Below the pieces are notes generated by a model that worked only from the letters and a program-made list of their open reading frames with translations, had not been told where the DNA came from and did not search any database. DNA of 25,325 bases from Patescibacteria group bacterium (GTDB lineage: Bacteria; Patescibacteriota; Minisyncoccia; Phycocordibacterales; UBA1006), in NCBI GenBank assembly GCA_020428615.1, contig JAGQMO010000041.1, positions 1 to 25,325 on the forward strand. Direction: 5' to 3'. Each line of letters opens with the position of its first letter. The stretch's first letter is position 1. Positions 7,201 to 15,094 of this stretch are shown here, piece after piece. Made by a program: the position numbers and the translations under genes.

Positions 7201-7995
7201 CTATTCTAGATATTTGTCAACAATCTGTATCCACAGATTAAACGGGATATCCTCTGCCCGGACATCGTTATTAAGGGCTAGCTCAGTAAATATATCTTCC
7301 CAAATCTTCCTATCATTCATACTCTGTAAATTTTTTATTGCTCTCTTTCGCTTGTGTGCAAAAGCTGATTTCATAATCGCAAAAAACTGTTCTTCAAACT
7401 CTGTAGTCAGGTAAGGGTGTCTATGAATCTTATCAATCAAAATAACTGCTGAATCAACGCGTGGGGACGGAGAAAAATATTCTCGGGCTACTTTCATAAT
7501 ATAGGTTGGTATACCATAGAGTTTTACTGACAAAGATAAAATAGATTCTTTGCCGTCTCGCGCGACAATTCGCTCTGCAACCTCTTTTTGTACCAACAGA
7601 CACATACTCGTTGGTTGATACCTTCCTGAAAGGAACGTTCGCAGAATCAGGTTGGTAATGTAATACGGGATATTTGCGACCACCTTGTACGGTTTACCGT
7701 TGGTATAGCGAGAAAGATCTGCCTGAAGCACGTCTTGGTGAATGAGTACAAGTTGTTCTCGTTGTATATACTCGGCAAGGTGTTCTCTCAGATACACAAT
7801 CATTCGCTCATCAAGCTCAAAAGCAATAACTGTTGCTCCTGTTTCAAGGAGCGGTTTGGTCAGTGCTCCTTTCCCTGGACCAATTTCAACAACAACATCA
7901 TCACTGGTAATATTAGGCGATTCGATCATCGCTCGAATCGCCTTTCGTGACTTCAAAAAATTCTGCCCGAGGGATTTTTTTGCAGATAATGACAT
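7201..7995 (-). CDS. rsmA: 16S rRNA (adenine1518-N6/adenine1519-N6)-dimethyltransferase RsmA (KsgA)
   Basis: 264 aa from ATG at 7995. The frame is open further upstream to 8124, but MSLSAKKSLGQNFL is the conserved start of the family and a -10 box lies 6 nt before this ATG. RsmA uses SAM to dimethylate two adjacent adenines in helix 45 of 16S rRNA late in small-subunit assembly. Seen: the Q-N-F-L substrate motif near residue 9, SAM-binding motif I EIGPGKGALT near 38, an acidic SAM residue in FELDERM, and the catalytic N-I-P-Y-Y motif near 106. The C-terminal helical domain includes SAFAHKRKRAIKNL. Length is normal. It diverges from the 56-aa ORF at 8043, with the two -10 boxes about 22 nt apart. 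Confidence 0.96.
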   Translation of the reverse strand: MSLSAKKSLGQNFLKSRKAIRAMIESPNITSDDVVVEIGPGKGALTKPLLETGATVIAFELDERMIVYLREHLAEYIQREQLVLIHQDVLQADLSRYTNGKPYKVVANIPYYITNLILRTFLSGRYQPTSMCLLVQKEVAERIVARDGKESILSLSVKLYGIPTYIMKVAREYFSPSPRVDSAVILIDKIHRHPYLTTEFEEQFFAIMKSAFAHKRKRAIKNLQSMNDRKIWEDIFTELALNNDVRAEDIPFNLWIQIVDKYLE

Positions 7996-8001
7996 ATGTA
8001 A

Positions 8002-8007
8002 AGTATA
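8002..8007 (-). promoter_or_regulatory. -10 box TATACT, leaderless start of rsmA
   Basis: TATACT on the minus strand, 6 nt (TTACAT) before the rsmA ATG at 7995. This supports choosing that ATG over the longer open frame. No -35 element is obvious. Confidence 0.7.
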
Positions 8008-8028
8008 TTTCAAAATAAAAAATTTTGA

Positions 8029-8034
8029 TATGAT
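8029..8034 (+). promoter_or_regulatory. -10 box TATGAT before the 56-aa ORF
   Basis: TATGAT lies 8 nt before the ATG at 8043, which predicts a leaderless transcript for the 56-aa ORF and the following coiled-coil gene. It is back-to-back with the rsmA promoter. Confidence 0.55.
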
Positions 8035-8042
8035 GAAAAGAC

Positions 8043-8213
8043 ATGAATAATGCTGACCTAAAAAAAGCAGTCGATGATATTCATCAAGGGCTTCGAGAGA
8101 ACTTAGAGCAATTACAACAAGCACTTGTTGAGGAAATCCATCAAGGGAACATCAGACGAGATAGCGAGAAAATAGCCGAGATTTATAAAGATATCAGTAC
8201 CTTGATACACTAA
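8043..8213 (+). CDS. 56-aa helical small protein
   Basis: ATG at 8043, TAA at 8211-8213. The protein is MNNADLKKAVDDIHQGLREN at its start, then a Q/E/L-rich middle (LEQLQQALVEEIHQGN) and IAEIYKDISTLIH at the end. It is almost entirely heptad-friendly and charged, so a short coiled coil or helical hairpin is likely; IHQG occurs twice, 18 residues apart. No membrane segment or signal. Support for being real: a -10 box 8 nt upstream, protein-like composition, and a gap of only 7 nt to the next gene on the same strand. Function unknown. It may pair with the coiled-coil product of the downstream gene; that is inference from position. Confidence 0.72.
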   Translation: MNNADLKKAVDDIHQGLRENLEQLQQALVEEIHQGNIRRDSEKIAEIYKDISTLIH

Positions 8214-8220
8214 TAACACT

Positions 8221-9411
8221 ATGGAACCAAACCAAGAGAAACAGCCAACACAGAATTTTGAGGAGTTAAAAAATACTCAAGAAAATCCTGAAATTAAAAA
8301 CCTTCAAACCATTAAAGAAGGTCTTGAGGGAATTGAGGAGTTATATAACAATCATATTCTTGTGACTGAACAGATTGCTTCGAACAACAACCTCGATCAA
8401 ACGCAACATGATACTATTTCAAAAATACTCGCATCCGGAAATGAACGTGCGCAATCGATGTTGGATGAAGCGAAAGCAAAATTCAAAGAACTGTATGAAA
8501 AACTTAACAAGGGCCGTGTAGGAGTCGCTCTCGGAGTAGGACTAGCCGCAACAACACCAAACCTACAGGCACAAGAAACTAAACCGCACAACACACAACC
8601 TGAAAAAACTGAAGTTATGAAAGAGAATACTGTCAATGAAAATACGGAAGACACGATCTCAATCGAGACAATCAAGAATTACGAGCTTGCAAAAGAGCGC
8701 GCGTTAGAAGAAAAAAATGCTAAAGTCAAAGCATTAGAATTTGATATCTCTCTTGCAGACACACCAGAAGAAGAGTACATCGCATCGGAACTTCAAAAAA
8801 ATATTGAACAAGAACGAGAACAAATTACGAGCCCTGATTTTACCATTCCTGATGTTGAAGAATTAGAATTAGTTGAATCAATTGCTAAAAGTCTAGAGAA
8901 GAATAGGAATGAAATATTAAGTGAATTGCAATCCCTCTATGAAAAAGAGAATATTCAAAATATAAACGAGGTAGATAAAGAACTATTGTCTCAGTTTAAG
9001 CAAATCTCCAAAATCAAGTGGATTGAAAATATTTTTAATAATGGAGGAGCTGTGGGCGATGGGTTCAATTCTTTTGAACTCTCATTTCCTGAATTACCAA
9101 GTAAAGAAGAAATGAGTAATCCAAACGTGATTGAAGATTATTTCACAAGAATGCAAGAAACTATTTCATCTGCTGATCAAAAAATAAAAGAACATATCTT
9201 ATACATGCAAAGCAATCCTGACGAATTTATTGATACTACGATGACAGAAAAATTTATCCGTGCGGGTTGGAATAATGTACATAGAGATAGAGAAGAAAAT
9301 TTAAAAAAATTAGAAGCACTAAAAACAGAGATTGAAAACATACAAAACACTACCATTAAAGAGTATCTTAAAAATGGTAGTAGCTTTAGCACAGAAAAAA
9401 ACGAAGAGTGA
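8221..9411 (+). CDS. coiled-coil protein with one internal hydrophobic segment
   Basis: 396 aa, strongly charged (E, K, N, Q). Residues 1-97 are hydrophilic and helical. Residues 98-112 (GRVGVALGVGLAATT, then PNLQAQ) are the only hydrophobic stretch, short for a transmembrane helix and resembling an internal signal sequence. The rest is mostly helical with long Glu/Lys runs (about 155-215, 285-300, 355-385), so coiled coils are likely. No domain recognised. It follows the 56-aa ORF by 7 nt with no own promoter or Shine-Dalgarno, implying a two-gene transcript. Its TGA stop lies in the loop region of the terminator. The layout of a polar N-part, a short hydrophobic helix, then a Thr/Glu/Pro-rich stretch resembles that of the 786-aa protein at 11467-13827. 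Confidence 0.78.
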   Translation: MEPNQEKQPTQNFEELKNTQENPEIKNLQTIKEGLEGIEELYNNHILVTEQIASNNNLDQTQHDTISKILASGNERAQSMLDEAKAKFKELYEKLNKGRVGVALGVGLAATTPNLQAQETKPHNTQPEKTEVMKENTVNENTEDTISIETIKNYELAKERALEEKNAKVKALEFDISLADTPEEEYIASELQKNIEQEREQITSPDFTIPDVEELELVESIAKSLEKNRNEILSELQSLYEKENIQNINEVDKELLSQFKQISKIKWIENIFNNGGAVGDGFNSFELSFPELPSKEEMSNPNVIEDYFTRMQETISSADQKIKEHILYMQSNPDEFIDTTMTEKFIRAGWNNVHRDREENLKKLEALKTEIENIQNTTIKEYLKNGSSFSTEKNEE

Positions 9412-9425
9412 TTCTTCGTTTTTTT
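9396..9425. terminator. bidirectional terminator between convergent genes
   Basis: A-rich arm plus AACGAAGA, loop GTGAT, TCTTCGTT plus a T-run. It serves the plus-strand coiled-coil gene, whose TGA (9409-9411) is inside the loop. Its A-run gives a T-tract for the minus-strand helicase, which stops at 9438. Confidence 0.88.
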
Positions 9426-9437
9426 CTGGTCTATTTC

Positions 9438-11393
9438 TTAAAAATCTAAATAAAAAGTTTCAATTTCTTCCCCCTCGTCATCTTCATAATACGTTTTTCC
9501 AAAACGATTCGATGCATGATAAGAATCTTCATCATATTCAACCAGTGAAGGTGATATATCGCTGAGAAATTCAGACGGTTCGTTAATACGTTCTTGTCCA
9601 TAAATCGTACGGAGTTTTGCGTACGAGAGATGGAGTACCTCTTTTGCCCGAGTGAACGCAACGTAACAGAGGCGACGTTCTTCTTCCTCTTCGTATCGTG
9701 AGGACGCGTCATCACGTTGACTAGGGAAAAGTCCCTGCTCTAAACCAACAACAAACACGTACCTGAATTCGAGTCCTTTGGCAGCATGAATGGTCATGAG
9801 TTTCACCGTGTTGGTATCTTTCACGTTTGATCCGAGAGCATCTTGATCGGAAAGAAGTGCTACTTCTTCAAAAAAGTGATCGTACGGATGGTCACAATCA
9901 TCATACTTCTTGGCATACGTTACTAGTTCTTTCATGTTATCGAGGCGTTCACGATCATCATCACTCCCCTCTTTCAACATCTTTTCAAGACCACTGTGTT
10001 GAATGACAAATTTAACTGTTTCTGATGGCGTATGCAACATGGCATATTCATACACGGCATCAAGAATATCGATGAATGATTCATATGAAGCACGCGCCCG
10101 AGCGGGCAATCCGTCAACATCATTTGCAAAAATTTTTGCAACAGCCACTTTACCGAGACCGCGTTTCGGTTCATTGATAACCCGTTTAATATCTGAGAGT
10201 GATTCTCGGTTGAAAGCAGCTTTGAGATAGCTCATAACATCTTTAATTTCTTTACGTTCAAAAAATTTAACACCGACTACCTGGTATGGAATAGAGTACC
10301 TGAGGAATGTTTCTTCAAGAATACGGGATTGAAAATTTGTTCTAAAAAGCACCGCAATATCTTTAGGATCACAATCGGCTCTCATGTAGTGTTGTGTTTT
10401 GTTGGCAACCCAATCTGCCTCATGGTGAGCAGAAAAAGCTTCGTGAAACATAATCTTGGTTCCTTCATCATTGTCAGTGATCAACTTCTTTTCAATACGT
10501 TCTTTATTTTTTGAAATAATGTCATGTGCTGCTTGCAAAATAGTTTGTGTTGATCGGTAATTGGTTTCAAGAAGAATCACGCGAGCACCTGGAAAATCTT
10601 TTTCAAAATTCAAAATGTTTCGCATGTCAGCACCACGCCATGAATAAATATTTTGATCACCATCCCCAACCGCACAAATGTTTTTATGCTGTGCTGACAA
10701 TAGCCGAACGATTTTGTACTGAATCGTATTCGTATCTTGATACTCATCAACGTGAATATACTGCCAACGATTTTGATACTGTTCTAGAATGTTAGGGTGG
10801 CCATTTAAAATTTTATACGTTTCTGATAACAAATCATCAAAATCAAAAGATTGCTCGTTACGCTTGAGTGTTTCGTAAATAGGCCAAACCATATGCACAA
10901 TGGTTGTAGCTGGATTGTTATTAACGGAAAATGTTTCCGGGTTTTTTTCGTCTGCCTTAGCTCGAGAAATGATGCTCGCTATCTTTTTTGGTTCCCATTC
11001 CTTTGGATCGATACCTTGCTGCTTCATTGCTTGCTTTACGAGCGACATTTTGTCCTGCGTATCAAGAATATTAAAATATCGACTCATTCCTATCACGCGA
11101 TGGTGTTCACGAAGAATACGAACGCCAAGTGCATGAAACGTACTCATAACAGGCAAACGATCGTCAGATGCAAGCATGGGTGTGATGCGTTCACGCATCT
11201 CTTCCGCTGCTTTATTGGTAAAAGTAATTGCCAAAATTGCCTCAGGATCAACACCTTCGTGAATAAGGTGAATAATACGATGCGTTAAGGTTTTTGTTTT
11301 GCCGGTACCAGCACCCGCAACAACGAGAAGCGGTCCTTCAGTATGAAGAACCGCTTGTTTTTGTTGCTCGTTCAAACCTTCGAGATAGTTCAT
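9438..11393 (-). CDS. UvrD/PcrA/Rep-type superfamily I 3'-5' DNA helicase
   Basis: 651 aa. The ATP-driven 3'-5' helicase family acts in nucleotide-excision and mismatch repair and in clearing stalled forks. Motifs in order: Q-motif LNEQQKQAV (7-15), Walker A AGAGTGKT (26-33), motif Ia ITFTNKAAEEMRERI (about 60), Walker B VDEYQDTN (about 215), motif III VGDGDQNIYSWRGAD (about 242), motif IV ETNYRSTQ (about 275), motif V MTIHAAKGLEF (about 536) and motif VI YVAFTRAKEVL (about 580). It is shorter than E. coli UvrD (720 aa) and lacks the usual C-terminal RNAP-binding extension, ending in an acidic tail (YYEDDEGEEIETF). The first residues MNYLEGLN fit the family start, and a TATACT box sits 6 nt upstream. 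Which of UvrD, PcrA or Rep it corresponds to cannot be settled from sequence alone. Confidence 0.95.
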   Translation of the reverse strand: MNYLEGLNEQQKQAVLHTEGPLLVVAGAGTGKTKTLTHRIIHLIHEGVDPEAILAITFTNKAAEEMRERITPMLASDDRLPVMSTFHALGVRILREHHRVIGMSRYFNILDTQDKMSLVKQAMKQQGIDPKEWEPKKIASIISRAKADEKNPETFSVNNNPATTIVHMVWPIYETLKRNEQSFDFDDLLSETYKILNGHPNILEQYQNRWQYIHVDEYQDTNTIQYKIVRLLSAQHKNICAVGDGDQNIYSWRGADMRNILNFEKDFPGARVILLETNYRSTQTILQAAHDIISKNKERIEKKLITDNDEGTKIMFHEAFSAHHEADWVANKTQHYMRADCDPKDIAVLFRTNFQSRILEETFLRYSIPYQVVGVKFFERKEIKDVMSYLKAAFNRESLSDIKRVINEPKRGLGKVAVAKIFANDVDGLPARARASYESFIDILDAVYEYAMLHTPSETVKFVIQHSGLEKMLKEGSDDDRERLDNMKELVTYAKKYDDCDHPYDHFFEEVALLSDQDALGSNVKDTNTVKLMTIHAAKGLEFRYVFVVGLEQGLFPSQRDDASSRYEEEEERRLCYVAFTRAKEVLHLSYAKLRTIYGQERINEPSEFLSDISPSLVEYDEDSYHASNRFGKTYYEDDEGEEIETFYLDF

Positions 11394-11399
11394 ACAACC

Positions 11400-11405
11400 A
11401 GTATA
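11400..11405 (-). promoter_or_regulatory. -10 box TATACT, leaderless start of the helicase gene
   Basis: TATACT on the minus strand, 6 nt (GGTTGT) before the ATG at 11393. It is preceded by TTTGA, similar to the TTTTG preceding the boxes at 6644 and 17216. Confidence 0.7.
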
Positions 11406-11420
11406 TCAAAGGATGTTCTA

Positions 11421-11445
11421 AAAATGAAAAAGCAACTCTGTCGCT
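11421..11445 (-). terminator. terminator of the 786-aa protein gene
   Basis: On the minus strand AGCGAC-AGA-GTTGCT (one G-U pair) is followed by TTTTTCATTTTT. It lies about 20 nt past the stop at 11467 and just before the helicase promoter. A separate perfect palindrome, GAGATATCTC, sits at 11456-11465. Confidence 0.65.
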
Positions 11446-11466
11446 ACTTTTTTTTGAGATATCTCA

Positions 11467-13827
11467 TCATCGAATACCTTTTGGTGTTGATGCATATTCA
11501 CCTTGATTAACTTCAAACCCTGAGCCACGTAGTCTTCGAGTGGTTGGAACACCAGCTGCTTCTTGTTCTTTCGTTGGTTTTGAACGAATGGTCATCTCGC
11601 CGTTATCCCCAACGAGGAGTTCAAGCTGACCACCAATAGAGACACCCTCGAGTCTAATCTCTTTGCCCGTTTCTTTATCGATATACCCAAACTGTTCACC
11701 AATATTTTTCATAAAATCTGAAGTGATGTCAGCTTCGGTAATGCCCATTGCTTCACGCACAGCTGACTCACGTTTCATAATACGCTCGATGATCTCGGTG
11801 TAACCGTCACCAGACTGTTTTGTTTCACTGTATGAAGTAACCCTGATTGCAGGTTGTTCAAAAGCTCGGTACATCTGTGGATCGTTTTCTTGAGTCTTCT
11901 CAGGTGCACTCGTTGTTACTTCAGGCGATATATTACCAATACCTTTGGTGTTAGTATCTTGTGTTTCTTTATTCAACGTCATCGGCGTTAAAAACAACGC
12001 ACCAAACAGACCTGCTCGTCTCCACCATTTCCCTCGTTTCTTTTCCTGTGTGCCTTTTTCTTCGTATGTTGTATCTACTAATTGATCAATATCAGGTTGT
12101 TGTTCTGTAAATTTTTTTTCAACATTCTCCATCCGTACGCCCTTATCTTGAGTAACGGCTCGTTCAGATGCGTAGCTCTGAGGTGGTTTTGCCTCAGGTT
12201 TAAAAGTTGTTTCATTTTCTATACCTTTGGTATCACCTTGAAGCTGTATATATTCCTGTTGAGCATGATCGCGCTTACGTTCAGCACGATGAATCATGCT
12301 CGGTGTACTAAAGCTTTTATTCTTTTTAGTGAGCCAATCATACTCGCGCTGAGCATCTTGATAGTAGTAACGTAATTCTTCTAACCTATCAAGTCGCTGC
12401 TGTTCTTTATGGTCTTCTTGCTCCGTTCTCTGATTTGCTGCAAACATCTTATCCCAATTTTTCTTCACGTGCTCTGCGTTTTTATCACCATGTTGTTTGA
12501 GATAATTCATTTCTTGATGAAGATGTATAGCAAGATCTTCACCGTGCTGACGTTCAAATGCTCTCACTTTATTCTGAAGCTCTTCTAATTTCAATGTTTC
12601 TTGGTCATATTGTTGTGTTCCTTTTTCCATAGAACGCACCAATTGAAATTGCTTTTTCTCTTGCTCTTCAAGTTCAGTAAACGCTTCGTGCAACTCTGCT
12701 CGTTGTGCTTGTTCTACTGACAATGTTCGTTGTAACACTTTTTTTGGCACAACCTCTTGTACATCCTCTTGAGATTGTGTTGGCATAACATGGTTACGAT
12801 GGTACGTTTCTTCATCAAAAAACTCAGTGTGACCCAAAATACTAGTAAATTCATCAGTGCTTATTACTTCTTTTGAAAAGCCAGATTGTTCCCCTTTCTT
12901 GTTCACATAATGAGCCACCTTACCATCTTCACTTTTGAAAAAATGAATTGATCCTTCGCTGTCATACATGAGTTTTTCACCCGGTTTAAGTGTCAATTCA
13001 TACAATTCTTCATACTCAACATCTTCAATGGGGGACATGAATCGAGTGGTTGATTCAGTTTCCTGAGAAGAAACTTCTAGGATTTGATCGCTGGCATTCT
13101 TAATTTTTTTAATTTGTTGGGCTCCAACACTCTTGTAATGCTCACGCTCCAATGTTTTCACACCTGGCACGTTTGTTGTGATTGTATCTTCTTTTGCCCC
13201 TTTGGTAACTGGGATATTTGGAAGCACGGCCTCAGCGAGACGTTCAGACATTGCTGCTAGTTTTTGTTCTCTCGGTATTGCCTTCTCCTTATTTCTCATT
13301 TGTTCTGAAGTACCATCATCTGTAAACTCAATATCTTCGCTATGGAAAACTCCATCAATTTTTTCTGGTTCTGATTTTTCTACTTCTTCTACAGTAGCTT
13401 CTGTATCACCCTGTAGAGTTTTTTTACGTTCTTCTACACGCAATTGTAAGTTGTCTTTATCCAGCTTTTTTTGTTGTTTCTGTTCGATCTTTTTCTTTAA
13501 AGAGTTACTATCATACATGTCTTGTAACATTTCATTTCGCTCCTTGTTTTTTTCATCAATGCCAAACTGCACTAAATCAGAAATATTATGTTCTTTACTT
13601 AGTCGTGAACGAACCAAGCTGGTATTACTTAATGCGAGGTGTTGCTTAATGTCTTCATTGATATCAGGCCGGGAAACAATTTTAAGCTGTTCATCTGGTG
13701 AAATATAATCAATACCACCATTGTATTCAATGTGTTGTTGTATTTCCTCTATGGACGGATTACTTTCCCAATCAAGGGGTTTGGTATAGTACGGTTTTTC
13801 ATTTGATGGCAAGCGTTCTGTCGACAT
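11467..13827 (-). CDS. large coiled-coil protein with a C-terminal membrane-anchored domain
   Basis: 786 aa from ATG at 13827 (MSTERLPSNEKPYY). The frame is open to 13887, but the promoter box at 13835-13840 lies between. Layout: an N-terminal helical region (about 1-100) with DxxI/NxxI-type repeated phrases; an acidic, low-complexity linker; a conserved-looking segment near 275-340 (TLKPGEKLMYDSEGSIHFFK); a long Gln/Glu-rich coiled coil at about 366-500; a short hydrophobic helix near 598-620 (RRAGLFGALFLTPMTL) preceded by KKRGKWWRR; and a 165-residue C-terminal domain (ITEADITSDFMKNIGEQFGY). By the positive-inside rule the long N-terminal part is cytoplasmic and the C-terminal domain outside. 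No family recognised. It shares an almost identical start region with the 1106-aa envelope gene. Confidence 0.8.
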   Translation of the reverse strand: MSTERLPSNEKPYYTKPLDWESNPSIEEIQQHIEYNGGIDYISPDEQLKIVSRPDINEDIKQHLALSNTSLVRSRLSKEHNISDLVQFGIDEKNKERNEMLQDMYDSNSLKKKIEQKQQKKLDKDNLQLRVEERKKTLQGDTEATVEEVEKSEPEKIDGVFHSEDIEFTDDGTSEQMRNKEKAIPREQKLAAMSERLAEAVLPNIPVTKGAKEDTITTNVPGVKTLEREHYKSVGAQQIKKIKNASDQILEVSSQETESTTRFMSPIEDVEYEELYELTLKPGEKLMYDSEGSIHFFKSEDGKVAHYVNKKGEQSGFSKEVISTDEFTSILGHTEFFDEETYHRNHVMPTQSQEDVQEVVPKKVLQRTLSVEQAQRAELHEAFTELEEQEKKQFQLVRSMEKGTQQYDQETLKLEELQNKVRAFERQHGEDLAIHLHQEMNYLKQHGDKNAEHVKKNWDKMFAANQRTEQEDHKEQQRLDRLEELRYYYQDAQREYDWLTKKNKSFSTPSMIHRAERKRDHAQQEYIQLQGDTKGIENETTFKPEAKPPQSYASERAVTQDKGVRMENVEKKFTEQQPDIDQLVDTTYEEKGTQEKKRGKWWRRAGLFGALFLTPMTLNKETQDTNTKGIGNISPEVTTSAPEKTQENDPQMYRAFEQPAIRVTSYSETKQSGDGYTEIIERIMKRESAVREAMGITEADITSDFMKNIGEQFGYIDKETGKEIRLEGVSIGGQLELLVGDNGEMTIRSKPTKEQEAAGVPTTRRLRGSGFEVNQGEYASTPKGIR

Positions 13828-13834
13828 AGTATGT

Positions 13835-13840
13835 ATTGTA
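13835..13840 (-). promoter_or_regulatory. -10 box TACAAT before the 786-aa gene
   Basis: TACAATACATACTATG on the minus strand: the box is 7 nt from the ATG at 13827. The same string, with one extra base, precedes the 1106-aa gene at 20989. Confidence 0.65.
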
Positions 13841-13841
13841 C

Positions 13842-13972
13842 TACGAACGGTACAACAATACGTTTTATGACAAAAATAAAGACACAAAAATTACCTATGA
13901 GTCAATAGTACGAACGTATTAGCATGTTATGCTTAGAGCGTATTTACATATGTATGCATACGGGTGCATTAC
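13842..13972. promoter_or_regulatory. divergent intergenic region with clustered GCAT/ATGC dyads
   Basis: Between the 786-aa gene (minus) and the LysM-M23 gene (plus). TACGAACG occurs at 13842-13849 and again at 13909-13916. Three dyads crowd the LysM side: GCAT-GTT-ATGC (13922-13932), TATGCATA (13953-13960) and TGCAT-TAC-ATGCA (13965-13977). TATGCT at 13928-13933 could be a plus-strand -10 box. Together they look like a regulated promoter, but no regulator is identified. Confidence 0.4.
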
Positions 13973-14095
13973 ATGCATAAAGGCTTATTAAACCTACTGC
14001 TCAAGACCCTGCTGACGGCAGTCAGCCGGCGATATACCGCTTTATTACCGTCCACAGCATACTCATCGGAGCTGTTTTTGTGTTGGGTCTCGTAG
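13973..14095 (+). other. likely true N-terminus of the LysM-M23 protein, out of frame with the rest
   Basis: ATG at 13973 opens a 40-codon frame that starts MHKGLLNLLLKTLLTAVSRR and stops at TAG 14093-14095. The first about 23 residues (to YTA) are a basic, amphipathic leader of the sort that precedes the membrane anchor in such proteins. The membrane anchor itself (ITVHSILIGAVFVLGLVGLF) is encoded in the -1 frame from about 14044. Adding one T to the TTT at 14041-14043 would join YTA to FITVHSIL and give one continuous protein. I read this as a one-base deletion in the sequence or the strain. Confidence 0.6.
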
Positions 14096-15072
14096 GTCTT
14101 TTTCATTCAATACCTTCATCAGCATCAAGCATGCAAACAAATGAATCTGATACGATCAACTCTCAGCGAGTTCTATTACTTGCCCCAAATTACAGTGTTG
14201 AAATCCCCGAAGCTGTTGGAGGACCAGATGATATTCAAATAGACAACCGCCTTGCGTTACTCTCTCCACAAGTATCTATTGCAAGCGGTGTAACGTCACT
14301 CAAAAATGTAGAAATAGACCCTGACGGCATTGTGATTTATGTCGTACAGGAAGGAGATACGTTATCTGAAATTGCCGAAACATTTGATGTGTCGGTAAAT
14401 ACGATTAAATGGGAAAATAACCTTGGGAACACGATCAAGCCCGGACAAGAACTACGTATTCTTCCGGTAACTGGTGTACGACACACAATCCAAAAAGGTG
14501 ATACCTTTGGGAAAATCGCACAAATGTATGACGTTGAGATTGATGACATCAGAATATTCAATGATATCAAAGAAACGGAACTCATCCCGGGAAAGAAAAT
14601 TATTGTGCCAAACGGAATTATTCAAGCCACAAAGAGTTCAAGTTCATCATCAAAGAGTTCATCTACATCTTCAGTATCTTCAGTATCAACATCATCGGCA
14701 TCAAATAGCTATTACATCAGGCCAACCACTGGTCCTGTCACTTCACCGTTTGGTCCGCGAACAGGAAGCTATCACTACGGTGTTGACTTTGGAACCAAGA
14801 CTGGAACACCAATTGTTGCAGCAGCTGCTGGAACCGTTATCAAGACAAACTGCGGTTCAGGGTACGGAAATTGCCTAGTCATCCAACATGATAATGGTAC
14901 GCAAACTTTGTACGCGCACGCAAGTGCGATTTACGTCAATGTAGGAACAAAGGTGAAACAAGGACAAAAGATCGCTGCAGTCGGTTCAACAGGACATTCA
15001 ACTGGCCCACACCTCCACTTTGAAATTATTGAACCAAGCGGAAAGAAACGAAATGTGAATTTCTTAAAATAA
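14080..15072 (+). CDS. LysM-LysM-M23 family peptidoglycan endopeptidase
   Basis: 330 aa when counted from GTG 14080, the first usable start in this frame. That start cuts the membrane anchor in half (see the entry at 13973). Periplasmic or cell-surface wall hydrolase that cleaves peptide cross-bridges. Two LysM domains bind glycan: YVVQEGDTLSEIAETFDVSV (about 87-130) and HTIQKGDTFGKIAQMYDVEI (about 132-176). A Ser-rich linker follows at 184-208. The M23 domain spans about 210-327, with zinc ligands H232 and D236 (HYGVD) and H313, and H311 of the HLH motif. The catalytic set is complete, so the enzyme should be active if made and exported. Alone on the plus strand; the stop codon is inside the terminator. 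Confidence 0.92.
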   Translation: MLGLVGLFHSIPSSASSMQTNESDTINSQRVLLLAPNYSVEIPEAVGGPDDIQIDNRLALLSPQVSIASGVTSLKNVEIDPDGIVIYVVQEGDTLSEIAETFDVSVNTIKWENNLGNTIKPGQELRILPVTGVRHTIQKGDTFGKIAQMYDVEIDDIRIFNDIKETELIPGKKIIVPNGIIQATKSSSSSSKSSSTSSVSSVSTSSASNSYYIRPTTGPVTSPFGPRTGSYHYGVDFGTKTGTPIVAAAAGTVIKTNCGSGYGNCLVIQHDNGTQTLYAHASAIYVNVGTKVKQGQKIAAVGSTGHSTGPHLHFEIIEPSGKKRNVNFLK

Positions 15073-15094
15073 AAAACCACCTGAGTGGTTTTTT
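15071..15094. terminator. bidirectional terminator, LysM-M23 and UDG-family genes
   Basis: AAAAAACCAC-CTGA-GTGGTTTTTT, a perfect 10-bp stem with a 4-nt loop. It includes the TAA of the plus gene (15070-15072) and the last bases of the minus gene's stop (15093-15095). One element ends both converging transcripts. Confidence 0.9.

Noticed and set aside
7996..8124. N-terminal extension of rsmA
   Set aside because: The family start is MSLSAKKSLGQNFL at 7995, and the -10 box at 8002-8007 lies inside the would-be extension.
10851..11288. 145-codon open frame antisense to the helicase
   Set aside because: Covers conserved helicase motifs on the real strand, and its composition is unlike a protein.
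11456..11465. GAGATATCTC palindrome as a terminator
   Set aside because: Short AT-rich stem with no loop. The better hairpin with a T-run is at 11421-11445.
13178..13708. 176-codon open frame antisense to the 786-aa gene
   Set aside because: Ser/Cys/Phe-rich translation, as expected opposite a Glu/Lys/Gln-rich coiled coil. No promoter or start signal.
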